Notes under the pieces: model-generated
Databases searched by the model: none
Told to the model about the DNA's origin: nothing
The model's input: the letters and a program-made list of their open reading frames with translations, nothing else
Program-made: the position numbers and the translations under genes
From: an uncultured Prevotellaceae bacterium
GTDB lineage: Bacteria; Bacteroidota; Bacteroidia; Bacteroidales; Bacteroidaceae
Reading direction: 5' to 3'
Length of the DNA stretch: 64,000 nucleotides
Assembly (NCBI GenBank): GCA_947170495.1
Contig: CAMVUB010000003.1
Span: forward strand, 34,004-98,003
In this document: in pieces, positions 1 to 9,600 of the stretch
Numbering within the stretch: the stretch's first letter is position 1
Layout: every line of letters starts with the position of its first letter

Positions 1-1
1 A

Positions 2-220
2 GCTGACGTTAAACAATGTATTTTCCTGATTGTAGAGTTCATAAAAGAAGGTGAAGATGCCAATCCCAGAAACCAAGAAGACTTTGAGCGTTTTGAGGCG
101 CTACTTCCCACGGCAATAGTATCTCAAGCTATGAAGCGTGTCTTCATGGTGAAAGAACCCAAAGAAAAGCATGGAACAAAGATTGGGTGTTGGCTTGTCA
201 AAAAGCAAGTAGCAATATAA
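2..220 (+). CDS. C-terminal part of an unrecognised protein (5' end outside window)
   Basis: Frame 2 is open from the window edge to a TAA at 218-220 and gives 72 residues (ADVKQCIFLIVEFIKEGEDA at the visible start, GCWLVKKQVAI at the end). It is rich in Lys and Glu and has no recognisable motif. The A+T-rich codon use resembles the island at the right end of the window more than gyrA. A strong hairpin lies about 90 bases downstream. It is too short and too truncated for the ORF track. I do not recognise the family. Confidence 0.5.
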   Translation, partial: ADVKQCIFLIVEFIKEGEDANPRNQEDFERFEALLPTAIVSQAMKRVFMVKEPKEKHGTKIGCWLVKKQVAI

Positions 221-312
221 TTAAGTATTATGCGCATAGATAATGAGAGATTATCTTGAAAAAATAAATATTTCTTAACAAAGAAACATCGCACATCGCA
301 CGAATTTACATC

Positions 313-344
313 CAGCAGGCTGCATCACCCGATGCAGCCTGCTG
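313..344. terminator. Perfect 14-bp hairpin after the partial first gene
   Basis: CAGCAGGCTGCATC and GATGCAGCCTGCTG are perfect reverse complements around an ACCC loop. No T tract follows, so it is either a terminator of an unusual kind for the gene ending at 220 or part of the repeat block that starts here. Confidence 0.55.
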
Positions 345-405
345 CGTTACCCTCTACAGTGTCTGCGCGTAGTCTCTATAAAGAGTCAGGCGAGGGACTA
401 CTAGT
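343..405 (+). repeat. Dispersed repeat A, left copy
   Basis: The stretch with CTGCGCGTAG and GGCGAGGGACTACTAGTGTC matches the reverse complement of 58925-59017, which has CTGCGCGTAGGGACTATAG and GGCGAGGGAGTAGTAGTGTC. Sequence between the matching words has diverged. The two copies are inverted and about 58.5 kb apart. Confidence 0.65.
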
Positions 406-429
406 GTCTTTTGTGTAGCCATAGAATTA

Positions 430-548
430 GTTTTGCGGAAAACCCTATGAGCCCTACGCACACGGGTAGGTGAATCGGCGTCGGCGACTTGCAGGATTGT
501 GACGGAGGGATGCGGTTTGCGTAGGGCTCATAGGGTCTTCGGCAAAAC
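430..548. repeat. Long inverted repeat (30-bp arms, 59-bp loop)
   Basis: Arm 430-459 (ending ACCCTATGAGCCCTACGC) and arm 519-548 (starting GCGTAGGGCTCATAGGGT) are reverse complements with 2 mismatches in 30. The loop has no convincing ORF. The arms could form a cruciform or RNA stem, or be the ends of a very small mobile element. Confidence 0.7.
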
Positions 549-555
549 TTTTTTC

Positions 556-810
556 TGAGGGACGCGTCGCAACGGCATTTACGACGCATCGTAACGGTTC
601 GAGGGACGCGTCCTTATTGCTTTTCTCACGCGTGAGAAAAACTGGAAGACCGCGGTGCATTGAGTGTTCCACCATGGTGGTCCAGTTGGAAGAGCGCGGT
701 GCGTTCGTTGTTCGGTCGCGATGGAACAATGAGAAGACCATGGTCTTCGGGTCATAACCCTTAAGGGTTTTGGCCGAAAGGCTTAAGGGTTATGAGGAAA
801 AGCCTTAAGG
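556..810 (+). repeat. Dispersed repeat B, left copy: chain of short palindromes
   Basis: The block is a succession of self-complementary words: GACGCGTC, TCACGCGTGA, CCACCATGGTGG, GACCATGGTC and AACCCTTAAGGGTT. Much of it recurs in inverted orientation at 57730-57883 (shared words include GAGGGACGCGTCCTTATTGC, CTTCGGGTCATAACCCTTAA and GCGAAAGGCTTAAGGGTTAT-like sequence). The left copy is longer and has extra palindromes in its middle. The short ORFs here read through the repeat and are not credible genes. Confidence 0.7.
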
Positions 811-844
811 GTTGTGATGGAAGAAGTAAGAAGTAAGATGTATG

Positions 845-886
845 AGGGAAGAAGGAAGAGGGAAGAGGGAAGAAGGAAGAGATTTA
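845..886 (+). repeat. Heptamer tandem repeat GAAGAGG/GAAGAAG
   Basis: About six imperfect 7-bp units of the type GAAGARG follow one another. It belongs to the same class of 7-8 bp arrays found in several gene leaders in the window. Confidence 0.6.
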
Positions 887-907
887 ACGACTTTTAGCGG
901 AAAAGAT

Positions 908-938
908 TTTGTGGGGTGGGGGATTTGTTGTACCTTTG
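908..938 (+). promoter_or_regulatory. Bacteroidetes-type promoter, probably for gyrA
   Basis: TTTG at 908-911, a 19-bp spacer and TACCTTTG at 931-938 match the -33/-7 pattern of the main Bacteroidetes sigma factor. The next plus-strand gene is gyrA, so the transcript would carry a leader of almost 500 bases containing the 1050-1361 element. A closer gyrA promoter was not recognised but cannot be excluded. Confidence 0.5.
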
Positions 939-1049
939 TGCGGTTTTCGGGGGCATAGAACGCCAAAAGGCCGAAAATAGGGCGAAATTTGCCCTCTGAC
1001 GCACGAAAAGGAAATGACAACAAGGAAGAATGTTTACAAAAATTCATTT

Positions 1050-1361
1050 AACCGCAAAGACGCAAAGTTTTTAAGGTTGCATGTCCTCAAGTAGCTTTGG
1101 CTATTGCGCTTCGCGAGGCCACAGAGCCGAACAAACATGCTTCGCACAAGGCTTTGTTCTGGGCAAAGAACGCAAAGATTTCATGTCCTCTGGCAAGTGA
1201 AAGTTCAAACAGTTCAAGAAGTTCAATACTTCTATGCGCAGCCTTTGCGACCTTTGCCCCTCGAAAGTTGCGAAGCGTTTCGAGGCTTAGCGATCTTCCG
1301 ATAGGCACAGGACCGACTTAGAGATCTTAAATAATTCTTTGGGCCTTTGCGCCTTTGCGGT
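1050..1361. repeat. MITE-like element with CCGCAAAG terminal inverted repeats
   Basis: ACCGCAAAGACGCAAAG at the left end and CTTTGCGCCTTTGCGGT at the right end are inverted repeats with 16 of 17 matching. Inside are further copies of the CGCAAAG/CTTTGCG words and an AGTTCAA array. The small overlapping ORFs in the track cross the element and have no recognisable product. There is no transposase, so any movement would need one supplied elsewhere. Confidence 0.55.
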
Positions 1362-1433
1362 AAAAAAAAGAAAAATGCAGATTGAAAACATAACTTAGAT
1401 AATACAAATCATTAACTATATAACAAGAAAAGA

Positions 1434-3992
1434 ATGCAAGATTCAGAAGACAGAATTATCAAAGTGGACATTGAGCGCGAGATGCGGAGCTCATTCCTCG
1501 ACTACTCGATGTCCGTGATTGTGGCCCGTGCACTGCCAGATGCACGCGACGGCTTCAAACCTGTTCACCGCCGCATCCTCTATGGTATGCGCGTGGATGG
1601 CAACACTCATGACCACGACTACCGCAAGTGCGCACGCACGGTCGGTAACGTGCTTGGTCACTACCACCCCCACGGCGACAGCAGCGTGTATTTCGCGATG
1701 GTGCGCTTGGCACAGGACTGGAACATGCGCTACACGCTCGTGGATGGTCAAGGTAACTTCGGTAGCGTGGATGGCGACTCACCGGCTGCCATGCGTTACA
1801 CGGAGGCACGTCTGGCCTCGATGGGTGAGGCAATGATGCAGGATCTGGAGAAGGAAACGGTAGATATGGTGGACAACTTCGACGGTAAGGAGAAGGAACC
1901 CAGCGTGCTGCCTACGCTGTTCCCGAACCTGCTGGTGAATGGCGCCACGGGTATCGCCGTGGGTATGGCCACGAACATCCCAACACACAACTTAGGCGAG
2001 TGCATCGACGGTTGTGTAGCGTACATCGACAACCCCGACATCGACGTGGAGGGACTGATGAAGTTCATCCCTGCTCCGGACTTCCCCACGGGGGCGTACA
2101 TCTACGGTATGCAGGGCGTGCGCGAGGCTTACGAGACGGGGCGCGGACGCGTGATCATGCGTGCACGTGCAGAAATTGAGCCGGGCGAGCAGCATGACAA
2201 GATCGTCATCAGCGAGATTCCCTACGGCGTGAACAAGGCAGAGCTCATCAAGTACATCGCCGACCTGGTGAACGAGCATAAGATCGAGGGCATCTCGAAT
2301 GCCAACGACGAGAGCGACCGCGAGGGTATGCGCATCGTCATCGACGTGAAGCGCGACTTCAACGCCAACGTTGTGCTGAACAAGCTGTACAAGCTGACAC
2401 AGCTGCAGACGTCGTTCTCCGTGAACAGCATCGCTCTGGTCAACGGCCGTCCGAAGCTGATGACGCTGCGCGATATGATCAAGTGCTTCGTGGATCACCG
2501 CCACGAGGTGGTCATCCGCCGCACGGAGTACGACAAGCGCAAGGCTGAGGAGCGTGCCCACATCCTGGAAGGTCTGATCATCGCCAGCGACAACATCGAC
2601 GAGGTGGTACAGATCATCAAGAGCAGCAAGACGCCCGAAGAGGCCCGCAAGCGTTTGGAAGAGCGCTTCAAGCTGGACGAACTGCAGTCCAAGGCCATCG
2701 TAGATATGCGTCTGGCACAGCTCACAGGTCTGCAGCAGGAGAAGCTGCACGCCGAGTACGACGAGCTGATGAAGAAGATTGAATACTACAACCAGATCCT
2801 CACCGACGACGCCCTCTGCTGGAAGGTCATCAAGGACGAGCTCATCGAGGTGAAGGAGCGCTTCGGCGATCCCCGTCGCAGCGAGATTATGTATTCAAGT
2901 GAAGAATTCAACCCCGAGGACTTCTACGCTGATGATGAGGTGGTTATCACCATCTCGCACCTCGGTTATATCAAGCGCACACAGTTGGCTGAGTTCCGTG
3001 CTCAGGGACGTGCGGGCGTGGGTGCCAAGGGCTCCGCAACGCGCGACGGCGACTTCATCGAGCACATCTATCGTGCCACGATGCACAACACGATGTTGTT
3101 CTTCACGCAGAAGGGTCGCTGCTACTGGCTGAAGGTGTATGACATTCCCGAAGGCAACAAGGCCTCGAAGGGTCGCGCCATACAGAACATGCTCAACATC
3201 GAGCCGGACGACAGCATCAACGCCTGCCTCTACATCAAGAAACTCAACGACAAGGACTTCAACGAGAGCCACTACGTGCTGTTCTGCACGCGCGAGGGTA
3301 CTATTAAGAAGACGTCGCTGGCCAACTACAGCCGTCCGCGCACGAACGGCGTCATCGCCATCAACATCAACGAGGGCGACCGTGTGGTTGACGTAGCGCT
3401 GACGAACGGCGAGAACGAAGTAGTCATCGCCTCGAAGATGGGACGTGCCGTACGCTTCAACGAGAGCACCGTGCGCGCCATGGGCCGCAACAGCACCGGT
3501 GTGCGTGGCATCACGCTCGAAGGCGAGGGCAACGAGGTCGTTGGCATGGTGGTGGTCGATAAGCCCGATGAGGAGACCATCCTGGTGGTTTCCGAGAAGG
3601 GCTACGGCAAGCGCTCCGACGTGGAGGACTACCGCATCACGAACCGTGGCGGCAAGGGCGTGAAGACGCTGGAAGTCACGGAGAAGACTGGTCTGCTCAT
3701 GGCCATCAAGAGCGTCACCAACGACGAGGACCTGATGATCATCAACAAGAGCGGCGTGACGCTACGCATGCACCTGGAGGACATCAAGATCCAAGGTCGC
3801 GCCACACAGGGCGTGAAGCTCATCGAGCTGCAGAAGCGTGGCGACGTGATAGCCAACGTCTGCATCGTGCCCACTACGGAGGACGAGGAAGAGGAGGAGC
3901 TGCCCGAGGAGGCACGCGCCAAGGAGCTTCCGGAGCCTACGCAACTGAGTGACGGTCAGACAGTCACCCTCGATCGCGACGATCAACAATAA
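1434..3992 (+). CDS. gyrA: DNA gyrase subunit A
   Basis: This is the subunit that cuts and rejoins DNA in the A2B2 gyrase complex that introduces negative supercoils. At 852 residues it is of normal length. The numbering runs with E. coli: catalytic Tyr122 lies in AAMRYTE and Ser83 of the quinolone region in HPHGDSSVYF. Residue 87 is Phe, not the Asp of E. coli. The GyrA box in the C-terminal beta-pinwheel reads NRGGKG (QRRGGKG-type), which fits gyrase rather than topoisomerase IV. The tail is very acidic (EDEEEEELPEEARAKELPE). The ATG at 1434 is followed directly by the conserved N-terminus. A hairpin terminator follows the stop. Confidence 0.97.
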   Translation: MQDSEDRIIKVDIEREMRSSFLDYSMSVIVARALPDARDGFKPVHRRILYGMRVDGNTHDHDYRKCARTVGNVLGHYHPHGDSSVYFAMVRLAQDWNMRYTLVDGQGNFGSVDGDSPAAMRYTEARLASMGEAMMQDLEKETVDMVDNFDGKEKEPSVLPTLFPNLLVNGATGIAVGMATNIPTHNLGECIDGCVAYIDNPDIDVEGLMKFIPAPDFPTGAYIYGMQGVREAYETGRGRVIMRARAEIEPGEQHDKIVISEIPYGVNKAELIKYIADLVNEHKIEGISNANDESDREGMRIVIDVKRDFNANVVLNKLYKLTQLQTSFSVNSIALVNGRPKLMTLRDMIKCFVDHRHEVVIRRTEYDKRKAEERAHILEGLIIASDNIDEVVQIIKSSKTPEEARKRLEERFKLDELQSKAIVDMRLAQLTGLQQEKLHAEYDELMKKIEYYNQILTDDALCWKVIKDELIEVKERFGDPRRSEIMYSSEEFNPEDFYADDEVVITISHLGYIKRTQLAEFRAQGRAGVGAKGSATRDGDFIEHIYRATMHNTMLFFTQKGRCYWLKVYDIPEGNKASKGRAIQNMLNIEPDDSINACLYIKKLNDKDFNESHYVLFCTREGTIKKTSLANYSRPRTNGVIAININEGDRVVDVALTNGENEVVIASKMGRAVRFNESTVRAMGRNSTGVRGITLEGEGNEVVGMVVVDKPDEETILVVSEKGYGKRSDVEDYRITNRGGKGVKTLEVTEKTGLLMAIKSVTNDEDLMIINKSGVTLRMHLEDIKIQGRATQGVKLIELQKRGDVIANVCIVPTTEDEEEEELPEEARAKELPEPTQLSDGQTVTLDRDDQQ

Positions 3993-3998
3993 ACCTTC

Positions 3999-4035
3999 GT
4001 GGCTTCGCGCTGTCTAAACGACAGTGCGAGGCCAC
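3999..4035 (+). terminator. Hairpin terminator after gyrA
   Basis: GTGGCTTCGCGCTGTC pairs with GACAGTGCGAGGCCAC around a TAAAC loop, with two imperfect positions. It starts 7 bases after the gyrA stop and is followed by a CTTAAACT repeat array rather than a T run. Confidence 0.65.
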
Positions 4036-4078
4036 TCTTAAACTCTTAAACCTCTTAAACTTTTAAACTAATAAACTA

Positions 4079-5356
4079 ATGAAAAAGATTTTATTTGCAG
4101 TAGCTTTGTTCGCAGTAGCCGGCACAGCTATGGCACAGGACAAGGTCGTGCGCAAGGCACGCTACATCAAGGAAGAAATTCAGAATCTGATGGCCAACAC
4201 GCAACGCAGCGAGAAGGAAACGGCCCAGATGAACCAGAAGATCCAGCAGTGTCTGGAGATGCTGGAGCCCACCTTCACCAGCCCCGAGACGAAGAAGGAG
4301 CTGGCCAACGCATGGGACATCAAGGCACAGGTCTATAAGTATAAGTTCGCTCCGCTGCTCGACAACGTCATCAAGAAGGAGCCCACCGACACGGCAGCCC
4401 TCGCAGAGTACATCTACACAGCCCTCGACGCCATGGAGCAGTGCTACAAGACCGTGCAGGCCCAAGGTCTGAAAGGCGACAAGGATCCCTACACAACGCC
4501 CAACAAACTGGATGTCGTGCGCTTCCGCCAGTATATCGCCTTCTGCGGCCAGATGTTCTTCCAGAACGGCCAGCATGCTAAGGCCCTCGATGCCTTCAGC
4601 CGTTGGATGAAGTACCCCCAGACCTACACCATCTTAGGCGCTGACGCCCAGGCGCTGGCCGAGGACGAGACAACGCCCCAGATTGCCTACTACACCTGCC
4701 TCTGCGCTTACTTCGCCAAGGACCACAAGGCCTTCATGGAGTTCATCCCCACAGCACGCGAATATACACAGGAGAAGAGCCAGGTGAACCAGCTGTATCT
4801 GGCCGACCTGATGGAGCAGGGCGACACCGTGCAGTGGCTGAAGGTGGGCCGCGAGGTGGTGGCTGAAGATCCTGTCACCAACGAGGGCATCGCCCAGAAT
4901 ATCCTGGCTTACTACTTCGGCCACGACGACAGCGCTAGCGCTATGGCCTTCGCCGACGAGATCCTGGCTGCCGATGAGCTCAGCAAGATTGGTAACTTCG
5001 CCAAGGGCGTGGTGCTCATGAACGATAAGAAGTACGAGGAGGCCGTCAAGTACTACGACAAGGCCATCGAGGCAGATCCCGAGTATTCGGATGCCTACTT
5101 CAACGCCGGCGTCTGCTGGAGCAACCACGGCTACGACATCAACGAGGCCCTCGCAGGCAAGAAGATGACGACGGCACAGTTCAACGAGGCCGTGAAGCCC
5201 GTGAAGGAAGCCTACGCCAAGGCTGAACCTTACTTCCTGAAGGTGAAGGAGCTGGAGCCCGAGAACACACATAAGTGGGCCAGCCGTCTTGCCACCGTCT
5301 ATTACATCCTTGAGGACAAGGCGAAGCAGGCGGAGATGGAAAAACTTCTCGAATGA
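4079..5356 (+). CDS. Secreted or periplasmic TPR protein
   Basis: 425 residues with a clear signal peptide (MKKILFAVALFAVAGTAMAQ) and TPR-type helical repeats. The clearest unit is YEEAVKYYDKAIEADPEYSD, near residues 318-337. No enzymatic motif is visible, so a scaffold or sensor-accessory role is inferred. The stop overlaps the next gene's start in ATGA, and both are followed by the TPR-bearing sensor kinase, so the four genes to 10878 may act together. The leader before the ATG is an array of CTTAAACT-like 8-bp units. Family assignment beyond TPR is not possible by eye. Confidence 0.8.
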   Translation: MKKILFAVALFAVAGTAMAQDKVVRKARYIKEEIQNLMANTQRSEKETAQMNQKIQQCLEMLEPTFTSPETKKELANAWDIKAQVYKYKFAPLLDNVIKKEPTDTAALAEYIYTALDAMEQCYKTVQAQGLKGDKDPYTTPNKLDVVRFRQYIAFCGQMFFQNGQHAKALDAFSRWMKYPQTYTILGADAQALAEDETTPQIAYYTCLCAYFAKDHKAFMEFIPTAREYTQEKSQVNQLYLADLMEQGDTVQWLKVGREVVAEDPVTNEGIAQNILAYYFGHDDSASAMAFADEILAADELSKIGNFAKGVVLMNDKKYEEAVKYYDKAIEADPEYSDAYFNAGVCWSNHGYDINEALAGKKMTTAQFNEAVKPVKEAYAKAEPYFLKVKELEPENTHKWASRLATVYYILEDKAKQAEMEKLLE

Positions 5357-6585
5357 AACGATTAGCACTTTTATTTCTCATTGCACTCAGCACCCCTGTC
5401 CTGGCGGACAATATCGTCCGCCAGGTCAAGGATGCCTTGAAGCGTCCGCAGAAGCGCGAGCAGATTATCAAATATGCCGACCAGCTGCTGGCCGAGGCCG
5501 AGAAGCCTGGGTTGAAGCAGCGCAAGCGCGTGGATTGTCTGCTCATGGCGGCTGAGTGCAGCAAAGTCATCAACAACGAAGAGAATGTCAAGCTGTATCT
5601 GAAGAAGCCCTACGACACGGTGGTCTTCTTCAGCTCTATCCGTGATATCTTCGAACGGGTGCTGAAGGCCGACAGCATCTCTGTGCTGCCCGACGAGAAA
5701 GGGCGCGTGACCCTTGCAGGGCGCAAGCATCATCGTGAGCTGCTGTTGCCTTACCGTTCGAACCTCCTTACGGGTGGTATGTGGCATTACCAGCGTGGGC
5801 ATACGCGTATCGCCTACGATTTCTTTAACAGCTATATCGACGCTGCCACACATCCCATCTTCGAGCAGGACTCCCTGCTGACGAAGGACAAGCAGCTGGC
5901 GACGACGGCATATCTGGCCGTCTTCTCAGCACAGAAGGAGGGACTCACCGACGGCGTCATCAAGCACGCTCCGCTGGCCAAGCTGGCAGGACAGCGCGCT
6001 GACATGGTGCAGGAGTACTACGCCAGGGCGTGGGAATCGAAGGGCGACACCATGCAATGGCTGTCGGCACTCCAAGAGGGCATCCGTTCGCACGCCCAGA
6101 ACCTGTTCTTCTTCACACATCTGCTGAACTACTACACGACAAATGCCTACTGGCAGGAGGGGCTGGCATTGGCTGACTCGCTGGCAACGGCCGCCGACAC
6201 GGTGCCGTTGTTCTGGTATGCCAAGAGTCTGATGCTCCTGCGACTGAATCGCGACCGCGAGGCCGTAGAGGCTTGCGACGCCTGCCTCAAGTTGGCACCC
6301 GATCACGCCAACGCCTTATATAATAAAGGTATGGCATCGCTGAACCTGGCCGCGGCCTTCGCCGATACGGCCTGCACGGACATGAAGAACCCACAGTGCC
6401 GCAAGGACCAGGAGACGCTGCGCCAGCTGTACCGCCAGGCGAAGGAGCCCATGGAGCGCCTGCGTAAGTTGGAACCCAACGATCCTGCACGCTGGGCACC
6501 GGCGCTCTATCGCATCTACCTCCACCTGAACATGGGCAAGGAGTTCGACGAGATAGACCGTCTGCTCAAGAAAGTGAGACTATAG
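5353..6585 (+). CDS. Secreted TPR protein, paralogue-like partner of the preceding gene
   Basis: 410 residues, signal peptide MKRLALLFLIALSTPVLA, and all-helical TPR-like content (DREAVEACDACLKLAPDHAN around residue 298). It shares length, layout and the phrase QWL near the middle with the preceding protein, which suggests an old tandem duplication. The ATG overlaps the upstream stop by 4 bases (ATGA), typical of translational coupling. The kinase gene starts 25 bases after its stop. No catalytic residues were recognised. Confidence 0.78.
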   Translation: MKRLALLFLIALSTPVLADNIVRQVKDALKRPQKREQIIKYADQLLAEAEKPGLKQRKRVDCLLMAAECSKVINNEENVKLYLKKPYDTVVFFSSIRDIFERVLKADSISVLPDEKGRVTLAGRKHHRELLLPYRSNLLTGGMWHYQRGHTRIAYDFFNSYIDAATHPIFEQDSLLTKDKQLATTAYLAVFSAQKEGLTDGVIKHAPLAKLAGQRADMVQEYYARAWESKGDTMQWLSALQEGIRSHAQNLFFFTHLLNYYTTNAYWQEGLALADSLATAADTVPLFWYAKSLMLLRLNRDREAVEACDACLKLAPDHANALYNKGMASLNLAAAFADTACTDMKNPQCRKDQETLRQLYRQAKEPMERLRKLEPNDPARWAPALYRIYLHLNMGKEFDEIDRLLKKVRL

Positions 6586-6610
6586 ATTGTTTTTTCCCTA
6601 AGCTGAAAGT

Positions 6611-9600
6611 TTGAAACAGGCGCTGACCTTGTGCATCGTCGTCGCAGCAACCATCGTGATAGGGTGGGGCTGTGCACGAGAATCGACCTCTGAGGATGTC
6701 GGGAGACAGCGCGTGGACTCGCTGAATGCGAGCGCCTACGGCTGGCACTACCGCAATGTGGATTCCGTGCGCGTGCTGGCACAGGCGGCCTACGAGGAAG
6801 CCGAGCGCATCGGCTACGCCACGGGTGAGGCCGAGGCGCTGAACCACCTGGCCTTCGAGCGCTTTCAGCAGATGGACTTCGACAGCACGCTGACGCTCAC
6901 GACACGGGTGGAGGAGCTGACGGGCGACGCCGTGGAGTGCCTCGTGGCCGACGTGATGCAGATGCGCGTGGCACAGCGCACCAGCGACAACCTCGCTTTC
7001 TTCCGCCATCGCAGCCATGCGCTGCAGCGCGTCAGCAGACTGCAGAAACAAGAGAAAAAACTGGACGAGCGCCAGCTGCGACGCTTCAACTACGGCTGCG
7101 GCGACCTGCACATCGTCGCTTCCACCTATTTCTATTACCTCGACCAGTGCGAGCGCGCCATTGACGAGATCGACGAGGCTGAGCCTTTCTGCCAGCTCGC
7201 AGCGGACACGGCACAATGGCTGTACTATTGTTATATGCACGGGTCGGGTGGCCTGAGCCGGCAGCTGACGGCCGAGGCAGTGGCCAACGAGGAGTTCGAC
7301 TATCTCCTGAAATGTTTCTGGGTGTCACGGCGCGACGGCTACCTCTTCTTCGAGGCCAATGCCGAGCAGTCGATGGCCACGTTCTTCGCTGACTCCGTGA
7401 TGCTGCGCGCAGTGCGACAGCGGCAGCCGGAGGTGGTGAAGGTGCTGGAGGAATCCTTTGGCGAGGGTGCCTCGGCACAACGCATGGCGGAGGCGGCCTT
7501 AGAGACCTTTACGCGCTACGACGACCTCTACCAGCGCGCTAACGCCCTGCGCACCCTGGGCGAGCTGGCCTTCAATGCCGGCGACTATCTGCAGGCTGTC
7601 AACTACTTCGACTGCGCACTGGAATGCGTGGATTGGCAGCAGCAGAAGCACAGGAAGACGGTGCCCGTGTGGATCGGCAATATCCACGAACGTATGTCGA
7701 TGGCCTATAGCGCCCTTGACATGAAGGACGAGAGCGATTACTACCGCAACATATACCTGGACATGCTGAACATCACGCGCGAGGATGCCGAGCTGGAGAG
7801 CCGTGTGGAGCAGCTCCATGCGCGCAGCTCGCGACAGCGGCTGATGCTGTCCATCATCGTAGCAACGGCATTGCTGACGGCCATCTTCCTCTATCTGCTC
7901 GTGCGCACATGGCGCCATCGCACTGCCTACGAAGAACAAATGCTCAAGCAGCGCTTCCAGCAGGTGCAGGAGGCTGCCAACCGCTTGCAACAGCAGCAGG
8001 CCGAGGAGCAGGAACTCATCCGCGAGCAGCAGGCGGCCACAGAGCAGCGGCTGCTGCGCTACAAGCGACAGAATGTGGAGAAAAGGGCCAAGCTGCAACT
8101 CGTGCAGGGCATTATGCCTTTCCTCGATCGCATTATCAATGAGGTGAATCGCATGAAACGACGGGGCACGACGGACAGCGCCTCGCTGCAATATGTCGAT
8201 GAACTCTCAGAGCGAATCATCTATTACAACGACTTGCTGACGGAATGGATACAGATGGAGCAGGGGCAGATCAGCCTGCAGCTCACGACATTCCCGCTGG
8301 AGCCGCTCTTCGACAGCCTTCGCAAGAGCCGCTTTGCCTACGAGCAGAAGGGGCTGACGCTGGACGTGGAGAGCACTGACCTCAGCGTGAAGGCCGACCG
8401 TGCGCTCACGCTCTTCATGCTCAACACGCTAGCCGACAACGCCCGTAAGTTCACGCCTGAAGGCGGCAGCATCACCATCAGCGCCACGGCCGACGAGAAC
8501 GAGGACGGTGCCTTCGTGGAACTCGCCGTGCAGGACACGGGCGTGGGCCTCAAGCCGGAGGAGATCGACCTCATCCTGAACCATAAGGTGTACGACGCCA
8601 GTCTCATTGGCAACGGCGAGAAGGGCTCGGGCTTCGGACTGATGAACTGTAAGGGTGTCATCGAGAAGTACCGCAAGACAAACCCGCTGTTCCGTGTCTG
8701 CCAAATGGGCATCGACAGCGCTGTGGGCGAGGGGAGCCGCTTCTGGTTCCGACTGCCGCGTGTCGTGACGACCATCATCGTGGGCTTCTTCCTCCTGTGG
8801 AGCACGCCGCTGGCGGCACAGACACAGGTGCATGCGTTGGCCGACTCCGTTTATTACTGCAACGTCGAAGGACGTTATGCGGAGGCTTTGCACTACGCTG
8901 ACAGCGCCTTCCAGATCATCAGCCGTAACCACGTCACGCACCATCGCAACAACCACGAACGCCTGACGCTGACGGACACGGGCTCGGAGTCCATAGAACT
9001 GGTGTGGCTGGAAAGGGGCGAACCGGTGGATTTCTCGTTGCTCCTGGGACTGCGCAATGAAGTCGCCGTGGCTGCGCTCGCGCTGAAAGACTGGGGACTC
9101 TACCGCTATAACAACACTATCTACACACGCCTCTACAAACTCTCAAATCAGGACACGACGCTCGAGACATTCTGCGAGCAGACGGAACGGGCACAGCAGC
9201 GCGATCGCTATGCGCTCTTCATCCTGGCGGCCCTGATACTCACGAGCATCGTCGCCTTCTACTTCCTGTGGGCGCTGCCCAGGTTGCGCTTCCGCAAGAA
9301 GATCAAGCTGCTCAACGAACAGGAGCTGCAACAGCTGCAGGCGGCCAAGGAAATGGAACGCGAGCAGCGGCAGTCGGACATCGAGCTGGCAGAGGATGAG
9401 CACCACCGCAGACTCTACGAAGAGGAACGCCTGCATGTGCAGAACCAGATCATCGACAACTGCCTCTCCACCATCAAGCACGAAACGATGTACTACCCAG
9501 GGCGCATCCAACAGCTAGCACGACGGCTGCAGACGACAGAGGACATCGACAAGGACCTGCTGGACACGCTGGCAGAGACGGCAGACTACTACAAGGAGGT

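Noticed and set aside
401-741. Short ORFs on the minus strand (62 and 95 residues)
   Set aside because: They cross the 430-548 inverted repeat and repeat B and have no signal or domain.
1050-1361. Insertion sequence or small gene from overlapping ORFs of 66-74 residues
   Set aside because: No transposase-like motif; ORFs on both strands just read through the inverted-repeat element.
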